Positions 43,261 to 51,796 of a DNA stretch of 64,000 nucleotides are shown here, in pieces. The DNA comes from an uncultured Tateyamaria sp. (GTDB lineage Bacteria > Pseudomonadota > Alphaproteobacteria > Rhodobacterales > Rhodobacteraceae): positions 1-64,000 of the forward strand of contig NZ_CANLVZ010000004.1 in assembly GCF_947494755.1 (NCBI RefSeq). Reading direction: 5' to 3'. The stretch's first letter is position 1, and every line of letters begins with the position of its first letter. The notes beneath the pieces were generated by a model that had not been told where the DNA came from, made no database searches, and saw only the letters and a list, made by a program, of their open reading frames with translations. The position numbers and the translations under genes are program-made.

Positions 43261-44511
43261 TTAGAAATCCATTTCCGCATGCGGCACTGTGGGGGTCAGG
43301 CCAAGCTTGGCCATGAGGATTGCGTTGACCTTGACCACATCAAAGCGCGCCGCCGCCCGTTCACGCGCCGCAATGCCCATACGTGCGGCCAAATCAGGGT
43401 CCTGCACGAACCGGGCCATCGCATCTGCCAGCCGGTCCGCATTGCGCACCGGCACGACGTACCCGCTGGCGCCTTCGTCTACAGGCTCGGCGCAGCCGGG
43501 CGCATCGGATGTGATAACGGGGCGCCCTGTTGACATCGCCTCAAGCACGGTGCGCGATACGCCCTCGCGATAGGAGGGCAGCACAAAGACGCTGCAGGCC
43601 GCCAGATGGGGGCGCACATCTGGCGCTTCGCCGAGATATTCGATGACGCCCTCGGCCTCCCAGGCTTGCACCTCCTTAATGGTGATCGAGGATGGGTTGG
43701 CATCGACCGGCCCGACAAGCTGGCACCGCGCTTCGGGGTGGCGCGCCTTGAGCAGGCGGGCGGCCTGAACGTACTCGCAAACTCCCTTGTCGCGCAGCAG
43801 GCGGGCGACCATCAGAAAGACCGGCGGCCCTTTGGGCATCGGTTGGTGGGCAAAGCGGTCCAGGTTCACGCCGGAGCCGGGCACAATGCTGACAGCACTG
43901 CCCGGAGGCACAAGGCGGTGTCGGCGGAACTCCGCCGCGTCGGCTTTGTTATAGACCACGACCTCGTCCACAGCCTTCAGCGCATGGCGATAAAGCTGGA
44001 TCGATCCCTTGCGCAGCAGCCGTTTGCGCAGGCCGCAATGGTCATCGACAAACACATAGCCAAGGCCCGTACACATCGGCAGCACCCGGTCCACGCCCGC
44101 CCAACGCGCCGCAAGGCCGCCATAGATGATCGGCTTCATGGTGTAGGGAAAGACGATGTCGGGTTTGAAATTGCGAAACAAGCGCACAAGGGCGCGAAAG
44201 GTCCGAACGTCCTGCAGCGGGTTCTGTCCTGTGCGATGCATCGGCACGATCTTGAAGGCGACGCCGATCTCGGCCAGCTTTGCCTCGGTCACGGGATCCG
44301 GGTTTGGCGCGCAGGCCAGAACATCTGCGGATGCCGCCATCGCCTTGAGCAGATCATAGCGGAAGCCCACAAGCGATGAGGTGAGGCTGGCCAGCACCAC
44401 GATGCGCGGCTTGCGCGCGGGGCTCGTGTCCGTGCGGGATCCGGGTACCGTCAAGCCCTGGACCGTGTCCGGCGCAAGGGCCTGCCGGTATGTGGCAGTG
44501 CGCTGCATCAC
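43261..44511 (-). CDS. GT4 glycosyltransferase, paralogue of the 26-kb enzyme
   Basis: The 416-residue GT-B enzyme has blocks nearly identical to those of 26247-27530: VPMHRTGQNPLQDVRTFRAL, VFPYTMKPIIYGGLAARWAG, PVFLMVARLLRDKGVCEYVQ, REGVSRTVLEAMSTGRPVITSDAPGC, and a VNAILMAKLGL C-terminal helix. It is thus a second PglA/CapM-like transferase, probably adding a HexNAc or HexNAc-uronate early in the repeat unit. It lies between the deacetylase gene (four-base overlap) and the nucleotide-sugar dehydrogenase gene (directly abutting), forming a three-gene minus-strand operon. Confidence 0.88.
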   Translation of the reverse strand: MMQRTATYRQALAPDTVQGLTVPGSRTDTSPARKPRIVVLASLTSSLVGFRYDLLKAMAASADVLACAPNPDPVTEAKLAEIGVAFKIVPMHRTGQNPLQDVRTFRALVRLFRNFKPDIVFPYTMKPIIYGGLAARWAGVDRVLPMCTGLGYVFVDDHCGLRKRLLRKGSIQLYRHALKAVDEVVVYNKADAAEFRRHRLVPPGSAVSIVPGSGVNLDRFAHQPMPKGPPVFLMVARLLRDKGVCEYVQAARLLKARHPEARCQLVGPVDANPSSITIKEVQAWEAEGVIEYLGEAPDVRPHLAACSVFVLPSYREGVSRTVLEAMSTGRPVITSDAPGCAEPVDEGASGYVVPVRNADRLADAMARFVQDPDLAARMGIAARERAAARFDVVKVNAILMAKLGLTPTVPHAEMDF

Positions 44512-45530
44512 GCCGCACCGGGCATCTGTGCGGCGGTGTTCCGGGCAGCATCGGCAGCTTGCGCCATGGTGCGCGACGGCCAGCCAAAGCGGTCATTCAG
44601 GTTGCGCCAGAACGCCACGATCTCTGCCAGCAACGCCAGATTCTCGTCCGTGTGGGTGCCGAAATTGTGCGGATGAAACCACAAGTGGAACAGGCGGTTC
44701 TGGCGGGCGGCTTGCGCCATCTCGCGTTTGATCAGGTTGATCTGCAAACGGGCAGGTGCCATCGCACCGCCGCTGTAGGGGCGCAGAAAGCGACTTGCCG
44801 GGACATTCGTGGCGTCCCCCTCGCGTGCGACATCCACCACCGCAGGACCACAGAGCGGCACATAGCTGTTGGCCAGCCGGAGCCCGCGCCGCAACGTGGA
44901 CTGCTGCGCCCGCCCCCCAGGGCGATCCATGCGAAACGGGCCGGGGCCGCGATAGACATCAATGCCGCGTGCCGCACAGACCGCCTGGGCATCCTTGGTC
45001 ACCTGATTGCGCGGAAACACGATACTGCGCGGGCGCACATTGAGTGGCTCAAAGGCGGCAATGGCTGCGTCGATGTCGGCTGCAAAGGCGGGCACGTCCA
45101 ACTGGTCTTCGAGGCAATAGAAATGCGCAAACGTGTGTGTGGCCAATTCCTGATCGGGGCGGGCTGCGATCTCTCGCACCAGCGACAGACCAAAGTGATA
45201 GGGGTCGGACGCCTCATCCGGGCCGACCGCGTCGATAAACGCATAGGTGTCATCGCGTGCATTGGAAAACTGTGGGCGGCGATGGGGCAAAGCGGCCCGC
45301 AGCGCGTCACGGTTTTCAAACATCAAAAGGCCCACGCACGCCCATGTGGCGGCAACGCCCTCGGCCTCGAACAGGTCAAGCATGGCCGGAACGGCCCGAC
45401 GCACGCCAAGGATGTTTTGGCCATAGGAGTCGATGGAATGGCTGCCATAAACGCCCCACATCAGCTCCAGATCCAGAGAAAGCACAAAACCACCACTGGA
45501 GAATTGACTGTTATCTTGTGCAGATACCAT
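44508..45530 (-). CDS. NodB-type polysaccharide deacetylase
   Basis: The 340-residue protein has the metal-dependent NodB-fold features FVLSLDLELMWGVYG (catalytic Asp pair region), QELATHTFAHFYC (His-x3-His metal ligands) and the late His strand LFHLWFHPHNFGTH. There is no signal peptide, so it would act in the cytoplasm on a nucleotide- or lipid-linked HexNAc rather than on exported polymer. ATG 45530 (MVSAQDNSQF) is chosen; the TTG at 45557 in the track has no better ribosome-binding site. It is the first gene of the minus-strand operon. Confidence 0.85.
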   Translation of the reverse strand: MVSAQDNSQFSSGGFVLSLDLELMWGVYGSHSIDSYGQNILGVRRAVPAMLDLFEAEGVAATWACVGLLMFENRDALRAALPHRRPQFSNARDDTYAFIDAVGPDEASDPYHFGLSLVREIAARPDQELATHTFAHFYCLEDQLDVPAFAADIDAAIAAFEPLNVRPRSIVFPRNQVTKDAQAVCAARGIDVYRGPGPFRMDRPGGRAQQSTLRRGLRLANSYVPLCGPAVVDVAREGDATNVPASRFLRPYSGGAMAPARLQINLIKREMAQAARQNRLFHLWFHPHNFGTHTDENLALLAEIVAFWRNLNDRFGWPSRTMAQAADAARNTAAQMPGAA

Positions 45531-45651
45531 TGATTTTAATGCAAATTTAAGTGACAAAAAAGAAATTAGAAAATTTAACTTTGAAAATCATAGCAAATCG
45601 CAGTCTTCCTGTAACTGATTTTTGTAACGAGAAATTTAATTGGTGTGAGTC
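45531..45651. promoter_or_regulatory. AT-rich divergent promoter region
   Basis: The 121-bp spacer between the divergently transcribed deacetylase and FAD-oxidoreductase genes is strikingly AT-rich (runs such as aaaaaagaaattagaaaattt and gaaatttaattgg). It must carry both promoters. No known operator could be identified, and a near repeat of TGTAAC (45610 and 45623) has a spacing unlike a Pho box. Confidence 0.5.
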
Positions 45652-47097
45652 ATGGGCTCTCGAAACGTATCTTTGGATACAGCGCAAACCATTGTGATCG
45701 GGGCAGGGCCGTCGGGCCTGAGTGCTGCGCTGACCTTGCAAAAGGGGGGGCACGCGCCCGTGTTGCTTGAGCAGGGCCAGCATGTGGGCGGCATGATGCG
45801 TTCGCCGCGCTGGCAGGATTTCACGCTGGATCTGGGACGTAAGGAGCTTTACGCCCGCTTTCCCGAAATCGACCAGTTGTGGCGCGATGCGTTGGGGGAC
45901 GACTACACGCCTTATCCACACCGGGTTGGCAGTCTTTACGAGGGGCGCATTGTCGAGATGTCGGGGGCCTATCGTGGCCGCACGCGCGGCATGCCCGTGG
46001 GGTGGCTCGCACGGGGCGGTTCTGATCTGTTGCGCGGCTGGATGGCCAGCGCGCGGCGCGCGCCTGAAACCTACGAAGAGTTCTGGCATTTCCGCGTCGG
46101 CCGAACCTTTGCCCGCATTCTCGCGCAGGGATATTGGGAAAAGTTTCGCGGCCTGGCCTGGGCCGACATCGCCCCGCCCGACACCAATCCGGTCGATCAG
46201 GATCAGGGCACAGGCCTGCTGGCAACGGCAAAAAATGCGCTGGCCATGGCGGCGCGCGCGGGGGTGTCACGGCAGGTGGCATGGCGACATCCGGGCGGCG
46301 GCACCGGGCAATTGTTTGAACGGCTTGCGGCGCAATACACCGCTTTGGGTGGCAAGATTGTGTTCGGGGCCAACGTCACCGCATTGGAACAAACCGCCGA
46401 CGGCGTGACGGTCACCTACGATGTTGACGGCAAGACCACCGTTCAAAACGCGCGCCATGTGGTGTCGAGCATGCCAATCGAGCGGCTTTGGGACGCCCTG
46501 CCAGCCGCCCGGACCGAGGGGGTGGACCTGCCGGCACCAGGGTCCGAAGCGCAGCGCGCCGTGCTGCTGGTCTATCTGTTTCTGGATACGCCCCATCAAT
46601 TTCCCCATGCATGGCTCGAGGTGAATGACCCCACACTTTTGTGCGGGCGCATCACAAATTTCGGGGCCTTTGGCGGGCGCATGGTGCCAGAGGGCAAGGC
46701 GGCCTATTGCGTCGAATTCTTCTGTGACGGGCAGGCGGAAATCCTGAACTGCACGTCAGAGCAGCAGATCGAGATCGCGACCTCGGAGCTGGAGCGCGCA
46801 GGTCTGCTCGCCCGTGCCGACGTGATCGGGGCCCATGTCATGCATTTCCAGCGCACAAATGCGGCGGCCAGTTGGCGCGAACAGCAGACCGCCTATCGCA
46901 CGGCGGTCTTTGCCGAAGTGTCTAAGCTGACGTCGATCTATCATGTGAACCGGCCCGGTGCGGACTGGGCCAGCCTGTCTGGCTTGCAGGCCGCCAACGC
47001 GATCCTGACTGATGATCGGGCTGCATTCGAGGCGGCAGCGGATCCGACCCGGCGCCAAGACGACAATATTGCCGTCAGCGCCCGCAGTGCGGTCTAA
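45652..47097 (+). CDS. FAD/NAD(P)-binding oxidoreductase, protoporphyrinogen-oxidase/UGM-like fold
   Basis: The 481-residue flavoprotein has the dinucleotide fold TIVIGAGPSGLSAALTLQKG at residues about 13-32. The second FAD motif is VGGMMRSPRWQDFTLDLG, and VSSMPIERLWDAL and a C-terminal GLQAANAI helix follow. Proteins of this group include UDP-galactopyranose mutase-like and amine-oxidase-like enzymes; several occur in polysaccharide loci without known chemistry. It begins a plus-strand operon with the ATP-grasp and HAD genes, which ends at the terminator near 48.84 kb. Confidence 0.75.
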   Translation: MGSRNVSLDTAQTIVIGAGPSGLSAALTLQKGGHAPVLLEQGQHVGGMMRSPRWQDFTLDLGRKELYARFPEIDQLWRDALGDDYTPYPHRVGSLYEGRIVEMSGAYRGRTRGMPVGWLARGGSDLLRGWMASARRAPETYEEFWHFRVGRTFARILAQGYWEKFRGLAWADIAPPDTNPVDQDQGTGLLATAKNALAMAARAGVSRQVAWRHPGGGTGQLFERLAAQYTALGGKIVFGANVTALEQTADGVTVTYDVDGKTTVQNARHVVSSMPIERLWDALPAARTEGVDLPAPGSEAQRAVLLVYLFLDTPHQFPHAWLEVNDPTLLCGRITNFGAFGGRMVPEGKAAYCVEFFCDGQAEILNCTSEQQIEIATSELERAGLLARADVIGAHVMHFQRTNAAASWREQQTAYRTAVFAEVSKLTSIYHVNRPGADWASLSGLQAANAILTDDRAAFEAAADPTRRQDDNIAVSARSAV

Positions 47098-47125
47098 CCT
47101 GATGACCCAAGAAAAGGCGAACGCA

Positions 47126-48100
47126 ATGACGACATCCAAGTCCCTTTCAGTTCTCATCTGCTCTGCCGGGCGACGCGTGGGTTTGCTTAGCAGCTTTCGC
47201 ACCAGTCTGCGCGATCTTGGGCTTGAGGGCCGGGTGATTGCCTGCGATCTGGACCCGGGGATGAGCGCGGCCTGCGCGGCGGCTGATGCCGCGTTTGCCG
47301 TGCCCCGCGCTACCGATCCCGGTTATGCCGCCGCGATCCTTGATATTGCGCGCGCCGAACGGGTGGGGCTGATCGTGCCCGCAATCGATCCCGAATTGCT
47401 GCCCTTGGCGCAGGCCGCGCCAGAGTTTGCGGCGGCGGGCATCCGGGTGCATGTATCTGCGCCGCCCGTGATCGACGTGGTGCGGGACAAATCCGAAACC
47501 GCCCGCGTGCTGGATGCCGCCGGTGTACCCGTCCCTCGCACATTGACCGAAGCCCAACTGCGCGCCACGCCGGACGGCTTGCGCTGGCCCGTCTTTGCCA
47601 AACCGTCGGGCGGCAGCGCGAGCCGTGGGCTGGCCGTGTTTGATCACATCGACGCGTTGCCCGACAGCTTCGACGAACCGATGATCTTTCAGGACCGTCT
47701 GACCGGGCCGGAATACACCATCAACATGTTCGTTGACGCCGAGGGTGCGCTGCGGTGCGTGGTTCCCCACAAGCGTTTGTCGGTCAGGGCAGGGGAGGTT
47801 GAGAAGGGGCGCACGGAACGCCGCAAGGATCTGCATGAGATCGCCGCTGGCATTTTACGCGCCTTGCCCGATTTGCGCGGCGTCGCCTGTTTTCAGGTGA
47901 TCGAGGACCCCGAGATCGGCATCGCCGTCTTCGAGATCAACGCCCGCTTTGGCGGTGGTTATCCGCTGGCTGAATATGCTGGTGCCTCCTTTGCGCGGTG
48001 GCTGCTCGAAGAGGTGGCCGATCTGCCCCGCAGCGCGGACAATGCGTGGCGCGATGGTGCCGAGATGCTCCGCTATGACGATGCGATCTACCGGGGATAG
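47126..48100 (+). CDS. ATP-grasp (CarB-like) ligase
   Basis: The 324-residue product has an N-terminal Rossmann-like domain (SVLICSAGRRVGLLSSFRTS, VIACDLDPGMSAACAAADAA). An ATP-grasp core follows: RDKSETARVLDAAGVPVPRT, PVFAKPSGGSASRGLAVF, MIFQDRLTGPEYTINMFVDA and the metal loop VFEINARFGGGYPL. Such enzymes join a carboxylate (amino acid or uronate) to an amine or thiol via acyl phosphate. In this locus it may amidate a uronic acid or add an amino acid to an amino sugar (inference). ATG 47126 is used because GAAAAGGCG precedes it; ATG 47102 is possible. Confidence 0.8.
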   Translation: MTTSKSLSVLICSAGRRVGLLSSFRTSLRDLGLEGRVIACDLDPGMSAACAAADAAFAVPRATDPGYAAAILDIARAERVGLIVPAIDPELLPLAQAAPEFAAAGIRVHVSAPPVIDVVRDKSETARVLDAAGVPVPRTLTEAQLRATPDGLRWPVFAKPSGGSASRGLAVFDHIDALPDSFDEPMIFQDRLTGPEYTINMFVDAEGALRCVVPHKRLSVRAGEVEKGRTERRKDLHEIAAGILRALPDLRGVACFQVIEDPEIGIAVFEINARFGGGYPLAEYAGASFARWLLEEVADLPRSADNAWRDGAEMLRYDDAIYRG

Positions 48101-48111
48101 GGGCGTGCTTG

Positions 48112-48753
48112 ATGATCGTCTTTGACCTCGATGACACCCTCTATCTGGAGCGTGACTTTGCCTTCAGCGCCTATACGCATCTTGACGAGTTGGTCCAGCG
48201 CGAGACGGGGGTGGAGGGGTTCGGGCCCCGCTGTCGGGCCTTGTTCGAGGCGGGCGAGCGGCGCACGATCTTTGATCTGGCCCGCGACGCGCTTGGACTG
48301 AGCGAGGCAGACATTGCAATCCAGACCCTGATCGACGCCTATCGCAGCCATCCCCCCGACGTCTCGCTGTGCCCGGATGCCGCCGCGTTTCTACAGCGGA
48401 CGCCGCAACCGTTTGGGCTGATCACGGATGGGCCTGCACATATGCAACGCAACAAGATTGCAGCTCTGGACCTACCTCGTTGGATCGAACATTTGCGGCC
48501 TACTGGAGCCTGGGGCGAAGGCTATGGCAAACCCCATCCGCGCGCCTTCATCGAGATGGAACAGATCGCGGGGCCCGCCGCCCACATGATCTATATCGCG
48601 GACAATCCGGCCAAGGACTTTATCACGCCCAAGGCACGGGGCTGGACCACCGTGCAGATCACGCGCGCGGGCGGGGTTCATGATCCCGTGCCCAAAACCA
48701 AGGCACATGCGGCGGACGTGGTGATCCAAAGCCTGCACGACTTCTCGCTATAG
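48112..48753 (+). CDS. HAD-family hydrolase
   Basis: The 213-residue product begins MIVFDLDDTLYLERDFAFSA (motif I DxDxT). It has a cap insert, motif II in FGLITDGPAHMQRNKI, motif III Lys in AWGEGYGKPHPRAF, and the acidic motif IV YIADNPAKDF. It is probably a small-molecule phosphatase, partner of the ATP-grasp protein in the same operon. ATG 48112 follows a TTG (48109) used in the track; the two differ by one residue. The preceding gene ends 11 bases upstream. Confidence 0.85.
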   Translation: MIVFDLDDTLYLERDFAFSAYTHLDELVQRETGVEGFGPRCRALFEAGERRTIFDLARDALGLSEADIAIQTLIDAYRSHPPDVSLCPDAAAFLQRTPQPFGLITDGPAHMQRNKIAALDLPRWIEHLRPTGAWGEGYGKPHPRAFIEMEQIAGPAAHMIYIADNPAKDFITPKARGWTTVQITRAGGVHDPVPKTKAHAADVVIQSLHDFSL

Positions 48754-48822
48754 GTGAATGCGCGGCAATAGGTTTGCGGTGACACCCTTTTGGTGTATCC
48801 TTCGCAGATATTTCATGTCTTC

Positions 48823-48850
48823 CTCGGGCTTTATCCCGGGCACTTTTTTT
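48823..48850 (+). terminator. Probable rho-independent terminator
   Basis: CTCGGG ctttat CCCGGG forms a 6-bp stem (one G-U) and is followed by cac and seven T residues. It closes the FAD-oxidoreductase/ATP-grasp/HAD operon and separates it from the flippase transcript. Confidence 0.6.
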
Positions 48851-49051
48851 GACCAACAGTATTTAGCGCCGCTTGCGCCCTGATTTTTGGGGACCGTTTT
48901 TGTTTATATTCGATCACCAACTTGCCCGTGGGTCCGTGCACCGTTCTCTTGGGTATTCCACTACACGCCGCTGCCACGCTCGCGCGCACCTTTGGGGGCC
49001 TGTCCAATGCTGCGGGTAGGGCAACATCCCGGCTGGCTGGCTCAAAAAGTG

Positions 49052-50380
49052 ATGTACAAGCGCATTATCCGAAACGCGGGGTGGTTGTTTTCAACGCAGG
49101 TTCTGGGCGGGTTGGTCGGTGTGGTCACCTTGGCCATGATGGCGCGCACGGTTGGTCCGGTGGGCCTGGGTGTGATCGCGATTGTGCAGGCCTATACCCG
49201 GATCGTTGGCCGGCTGATCCGGCTTGAGCCGTGGCAATCCGTCATCAGATACAGGATGGAGGCGCTGGAGGCGGGCGATACAGAGAGGTTCAAGCGACTG
49301 CTCAAAGCCTCGATCATCATAGACATGGCAGGTGCGCTGGTCGCGGGGAGCGTTGCGGTTGGGCTGGCATCCGTGGCCATCCCATTGTTGAACCTGTCCG
49401 AAGAGCACACCCGCTATGTCCAGGTGCTGAGCCTCGGGTTGTTTTTCACGCTGCAGCCCACAGGCATTGCGATTTTGCGGGTGTTGGACCGGTTCGATTT
49501 GTTGGCCAGGATTGACTTTAGCACTGTGATAGTGCGCTTTGCGCTCACCGCGGTGGCGTTCTGGTTCGGTTCGGGCATTTGGGCCTTTATCGTCATCCTG
49601 CTGGTCGAACGAATACTGAGCGGCAGCCTCGGCTTTGCGTTTGGTTTGCGCGAGTTGCGCCGCCGCGGATACACGCAGATCCTGACGCCGCGCTTGCATG
49701 GTGTGCTGGGCAAAAACCCGGGCTTTCTGCGCCTGCTCTGGAACTCGAACATCAACGTGATCCTGCGCCAGTCCACGCAGCGGTTTGACATCGTCATCCT
49801 GTCTGCATTTGCGGATACAGCACTGGTCGGCGCATATTTTCTGGCCCGGCGGTTGTCGCACGCCACGCTGCGGCTGGTGCGCCCGCTCAGCCAGGCGGTT
49901 TATCCCGAACTCGTGCGCATCTGGTCCTCCGGCACTGCGCGGGCGTTTCGAAAGCCGGTGGTGACTACAACACTGGTCCTGGGTGGTCTGAGCGTAGTGT
50001 TCTATGTGCCGGCGGCCTTTTACATGGGCGATCTGCTGGCCTTGTTCTTTGGCGAGGGCTTTCGCGATGCGGCTCTGCTGGTCAGCGTGCAACTGCTGGC
50101 CGTCGCAATTTACCTCAGCGGGATCATGGCCAACCCTTCGATGCAGACCATCCGCAAGGATCGCGAACTGGTGTGGATCACGCTGATCGCGACCGTGTTA
50201 TTCTTTGCGCTGACCGTGCCGCTGATCGTGTGGCTTGGACCGGTGGGGCTGTCGCTCAATCACGTATTGTTCAACCTGCTGTGGCTTGGCAGCTGTGGGG
50301 TGGTCATCCATGACACGGTGCGCGCCCGCAAAACGATTGAAACCCGCGCAAGCCCGATCCAAACCGAGGTACATGCATGA
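49052..50380 (+). CDS. Wzx-type oligosaccharide flippase
   Basis: The 442-residue MOP/PST-superfamily protein has 12-14 predicted membrane helices, beginning MYKRIIRNAGWLFSTQVLGG and including VVTLAMMARTVGPVGLGVIA. A typical N-terminal-half loop RVLDRFDLLARIDFSTVIV and the C-terminal LYLSGIMANP-like region are also present. It moves the undecaprenyl-linked repeat unit across the inner membrane. The frame is open to 48887, but residues before MYKRI are not family-like, so ATG 49052 is preferred despite a weak Shine-Dalgarno. The next gene overlaps its stop by four bases. Confidence 0.88.
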   Translation: MYKRIIRNAGWLFSTQVLGGLVGVVTLAMMARTVGPVGLGVIAIVQAYTRIVGRLIRLEPWQSVIRYRMEALEAGDTERFKRLLKASIIIDMAGALVAGSVAVGLASVAIPLLNLSEEHTRYVQVLSLGLFFTLQPTGIAILRVLDRFDLLARIDFSTVIVRFALTAVAFWFGSGIWAFIVILLVERILSGSLGFAFGLRELRRRGYTQILTPRLHGVLGKNPGFLRLLWNSNINVILRQSTQRFDIVILSAFADTALVGAYFLARRLSHATLRLVRPLSQAVYPELVRIWSSGTARAFRKPVVTTTLVLGGLSVVFYVPAAFYMGDLLALFFGEGFRDAALLVSVQLLAVAIYLSGIMANPSMQTIRKDRELVWITLIATVLFFALTVPLIVWLGPVGLSLNHVLFNLLWLGSCGVVIHDTVRARKTIETRASPIQTEVHA

Positions 50381-51645
50381 GCCGTCCGCTATCACACGGA
50401 CTGACGCTGTCGCAGGTCGAGACATGGCTGGTGGTCGCTGTCGTGTTCCTTGCGCCTATGAACTTCCTGCGCTTGCCCAACATCTATGTCACGGCCAGCG
50501 ACATCATGGCGCTATTGGCGTTGGTGGCCATGACGCTTCGGCAGCGTATGCCGCTGAAATTCTTTGGCGAGGCCACGTCGTTCTGGATCGTGAGCCTGAT
50601 CCTGCTGCAAGGCGGGCTGCTGATCGGATCGCTCGTGAACGGCGACCCGCGCGACGGGCTGGTCGGCTTTGTGCAATACGGTTTTTCGATGCTCTTGCTG
50701 CCGGTTTTGATCTGCAATCGACCTTTGGAGGAAACACTGAGGCTGATACATGCCTTTGTGCTGTCGCTGGTCTTGATCATGATCCACGGCATCTACGTGG
50801 CGCATTACACACCGGACGACTTGCGGTTCATGTCCGGTAGCGGTCGGCTGACCTCGCTGATCGAGCGGGAGAATGCAGCGGGCACACTCACGGCCCTTGC
50901 CATCGTCTATGCGTTTTTCCTCACATATCTCGGAAGGATCAGGATCGTGACCTTTGGGGTCTGCATTGTCGTGCTGGTCTATGGGCTGATTTTGACGGCC
51001 TCGAACACCGGCTTCTTTCTCGCCACGATCGGGGTGGTTGCACTGGCGGTGTTCACCGGGTCCTTGCGGCTGACAGCATGGGTTCTGGGCGTCGGACTGG
51101 TGGCCGCGATTGCGATCTTTGTGTTCGGCGACGCAATCTTGCCGGATATTTTCGTGCGCCGCGTTATGGGGATGCTGACCACAGGCGACATCAGCGCCGC
51201 TGGCACATTCACCGGGCGTATGGAGCTGATTTCAGAAGCCATGGACATTGCGCGCGACACGTTGTTTGTCGGTCTTGGGACTGATCAATACCGCGTGTTC
51301 AGCCTGCACGGCGCGCCGGTTCACAACACCTATCTTCTGTTGCTGACCGAGGGATCATTGATGGCGCTTTTGGGTTTGATTGGGCTGTTTGTGACCGGGA
51401 TATTCCTCAGTTGGCGCGCGTTGCAATATAGCGAAACCCGGCTGCTTGGCGGGCTGAGTTTGACTGTGCTGTTGATGTTCGCGCTGGCCATGAATGGATT
51501 TGCCCATGTCTATGCACGGTTCTGGGCGGTGCCGTTCATTTTGGCTCTCGCGCTGAGTGCCGCAGCCGTATCTGCGCGCACCACGACCCAAAACCAGCCC
51601 GAAACGGACCACGCGCCACCAAAGGGAACCCCAAAGAACGCCTGA
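50377..51645 (+). CDS. Wzy/O-antigen ligase-like polymerase
   Basis: The 422-residue polytopic membrane protein has about 11 helices (for example YVTASDIMALLALVAMTL, MLLLPVLICNRPLEETLRLI, FTGSLRLTAWVLGVGLVAAI). A large periplasmic loop around residues 260-315 contains FTGRMELISEAMDIARD and GAPVHNTYLLLLTEGSLMAL. The H-N-x-Y/L pattern is typical of Wzy/WaaL (PF04932-type) proteins. It follows the flippase by ATGA coupling, the usual wzx-wzy arrangement, so polymerisation of the repeat unit is the best assignment. Confidence 0.82.
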   Translation: MSRPLSHGLTLSQVETWLVVAVVFLAPMNFLRLPNIYVTASDIMALLALVAMTLRQRMPLKFFGEATSFWIVSLILLQGGLLIGSLVNGDPRDGLVGFVQYGFSMLLLPVLICNRPLEETLRLIHAFVLSLVLIMIHGIYVAHYTPDDLRFMSGSGRLTSLIERENAAGTLTALAIVYAFFLTYLGRIRIVTFGVCIVVLVYGLILTASNTGFFLATIGVVALAVFTGSLRLTAWVLGVGLVAAIAIFVFGDAILPDIFVRRVMGMLTTGDISAAGTFTGRMELISEAMDIARDTLFVGLGTDQYRVFSLHGAPVHNTYLLLLTEGSLMALLGLIGLFVTGIFLSWRALQYSETRLLGGLSLTVLLMFALAMNGFAHVYARFWAVPFILALALSAAAVSARTTTQNQPETDHAPPKGTPKNA

Positions 51646-51796
51646 GACCGAATAGCGATCGTGCCAACAGATGTTTGTATTTTGAACGTAGCCGCTTTTG
51701 TGATAACAACCCGGCAGCTTTTAGGCGAATTTGGCAGACATATTTCAGCACTTTGTGCGCCCATTTTTATAGTTTCAAATTTGAAGGTTTTTGATC
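51646..51796. other. AT-rich spacer before the export gene
   Basis: This 151-bp, relatively AT-rich segment follows the polymerase gene. It likely contains a promoter for the ExoF-like/glycosyltransferase pair. No gene or clear hairpin was seen. Confidence 0.35.

Noticed and set aside
45609-45629. Repeated TGTAAC in the deacetylase/oxidoreductase spacer
   Set aside because: The 13-bp spacing and single pair do not match a known operator; probably chance in AT-rich DNA.
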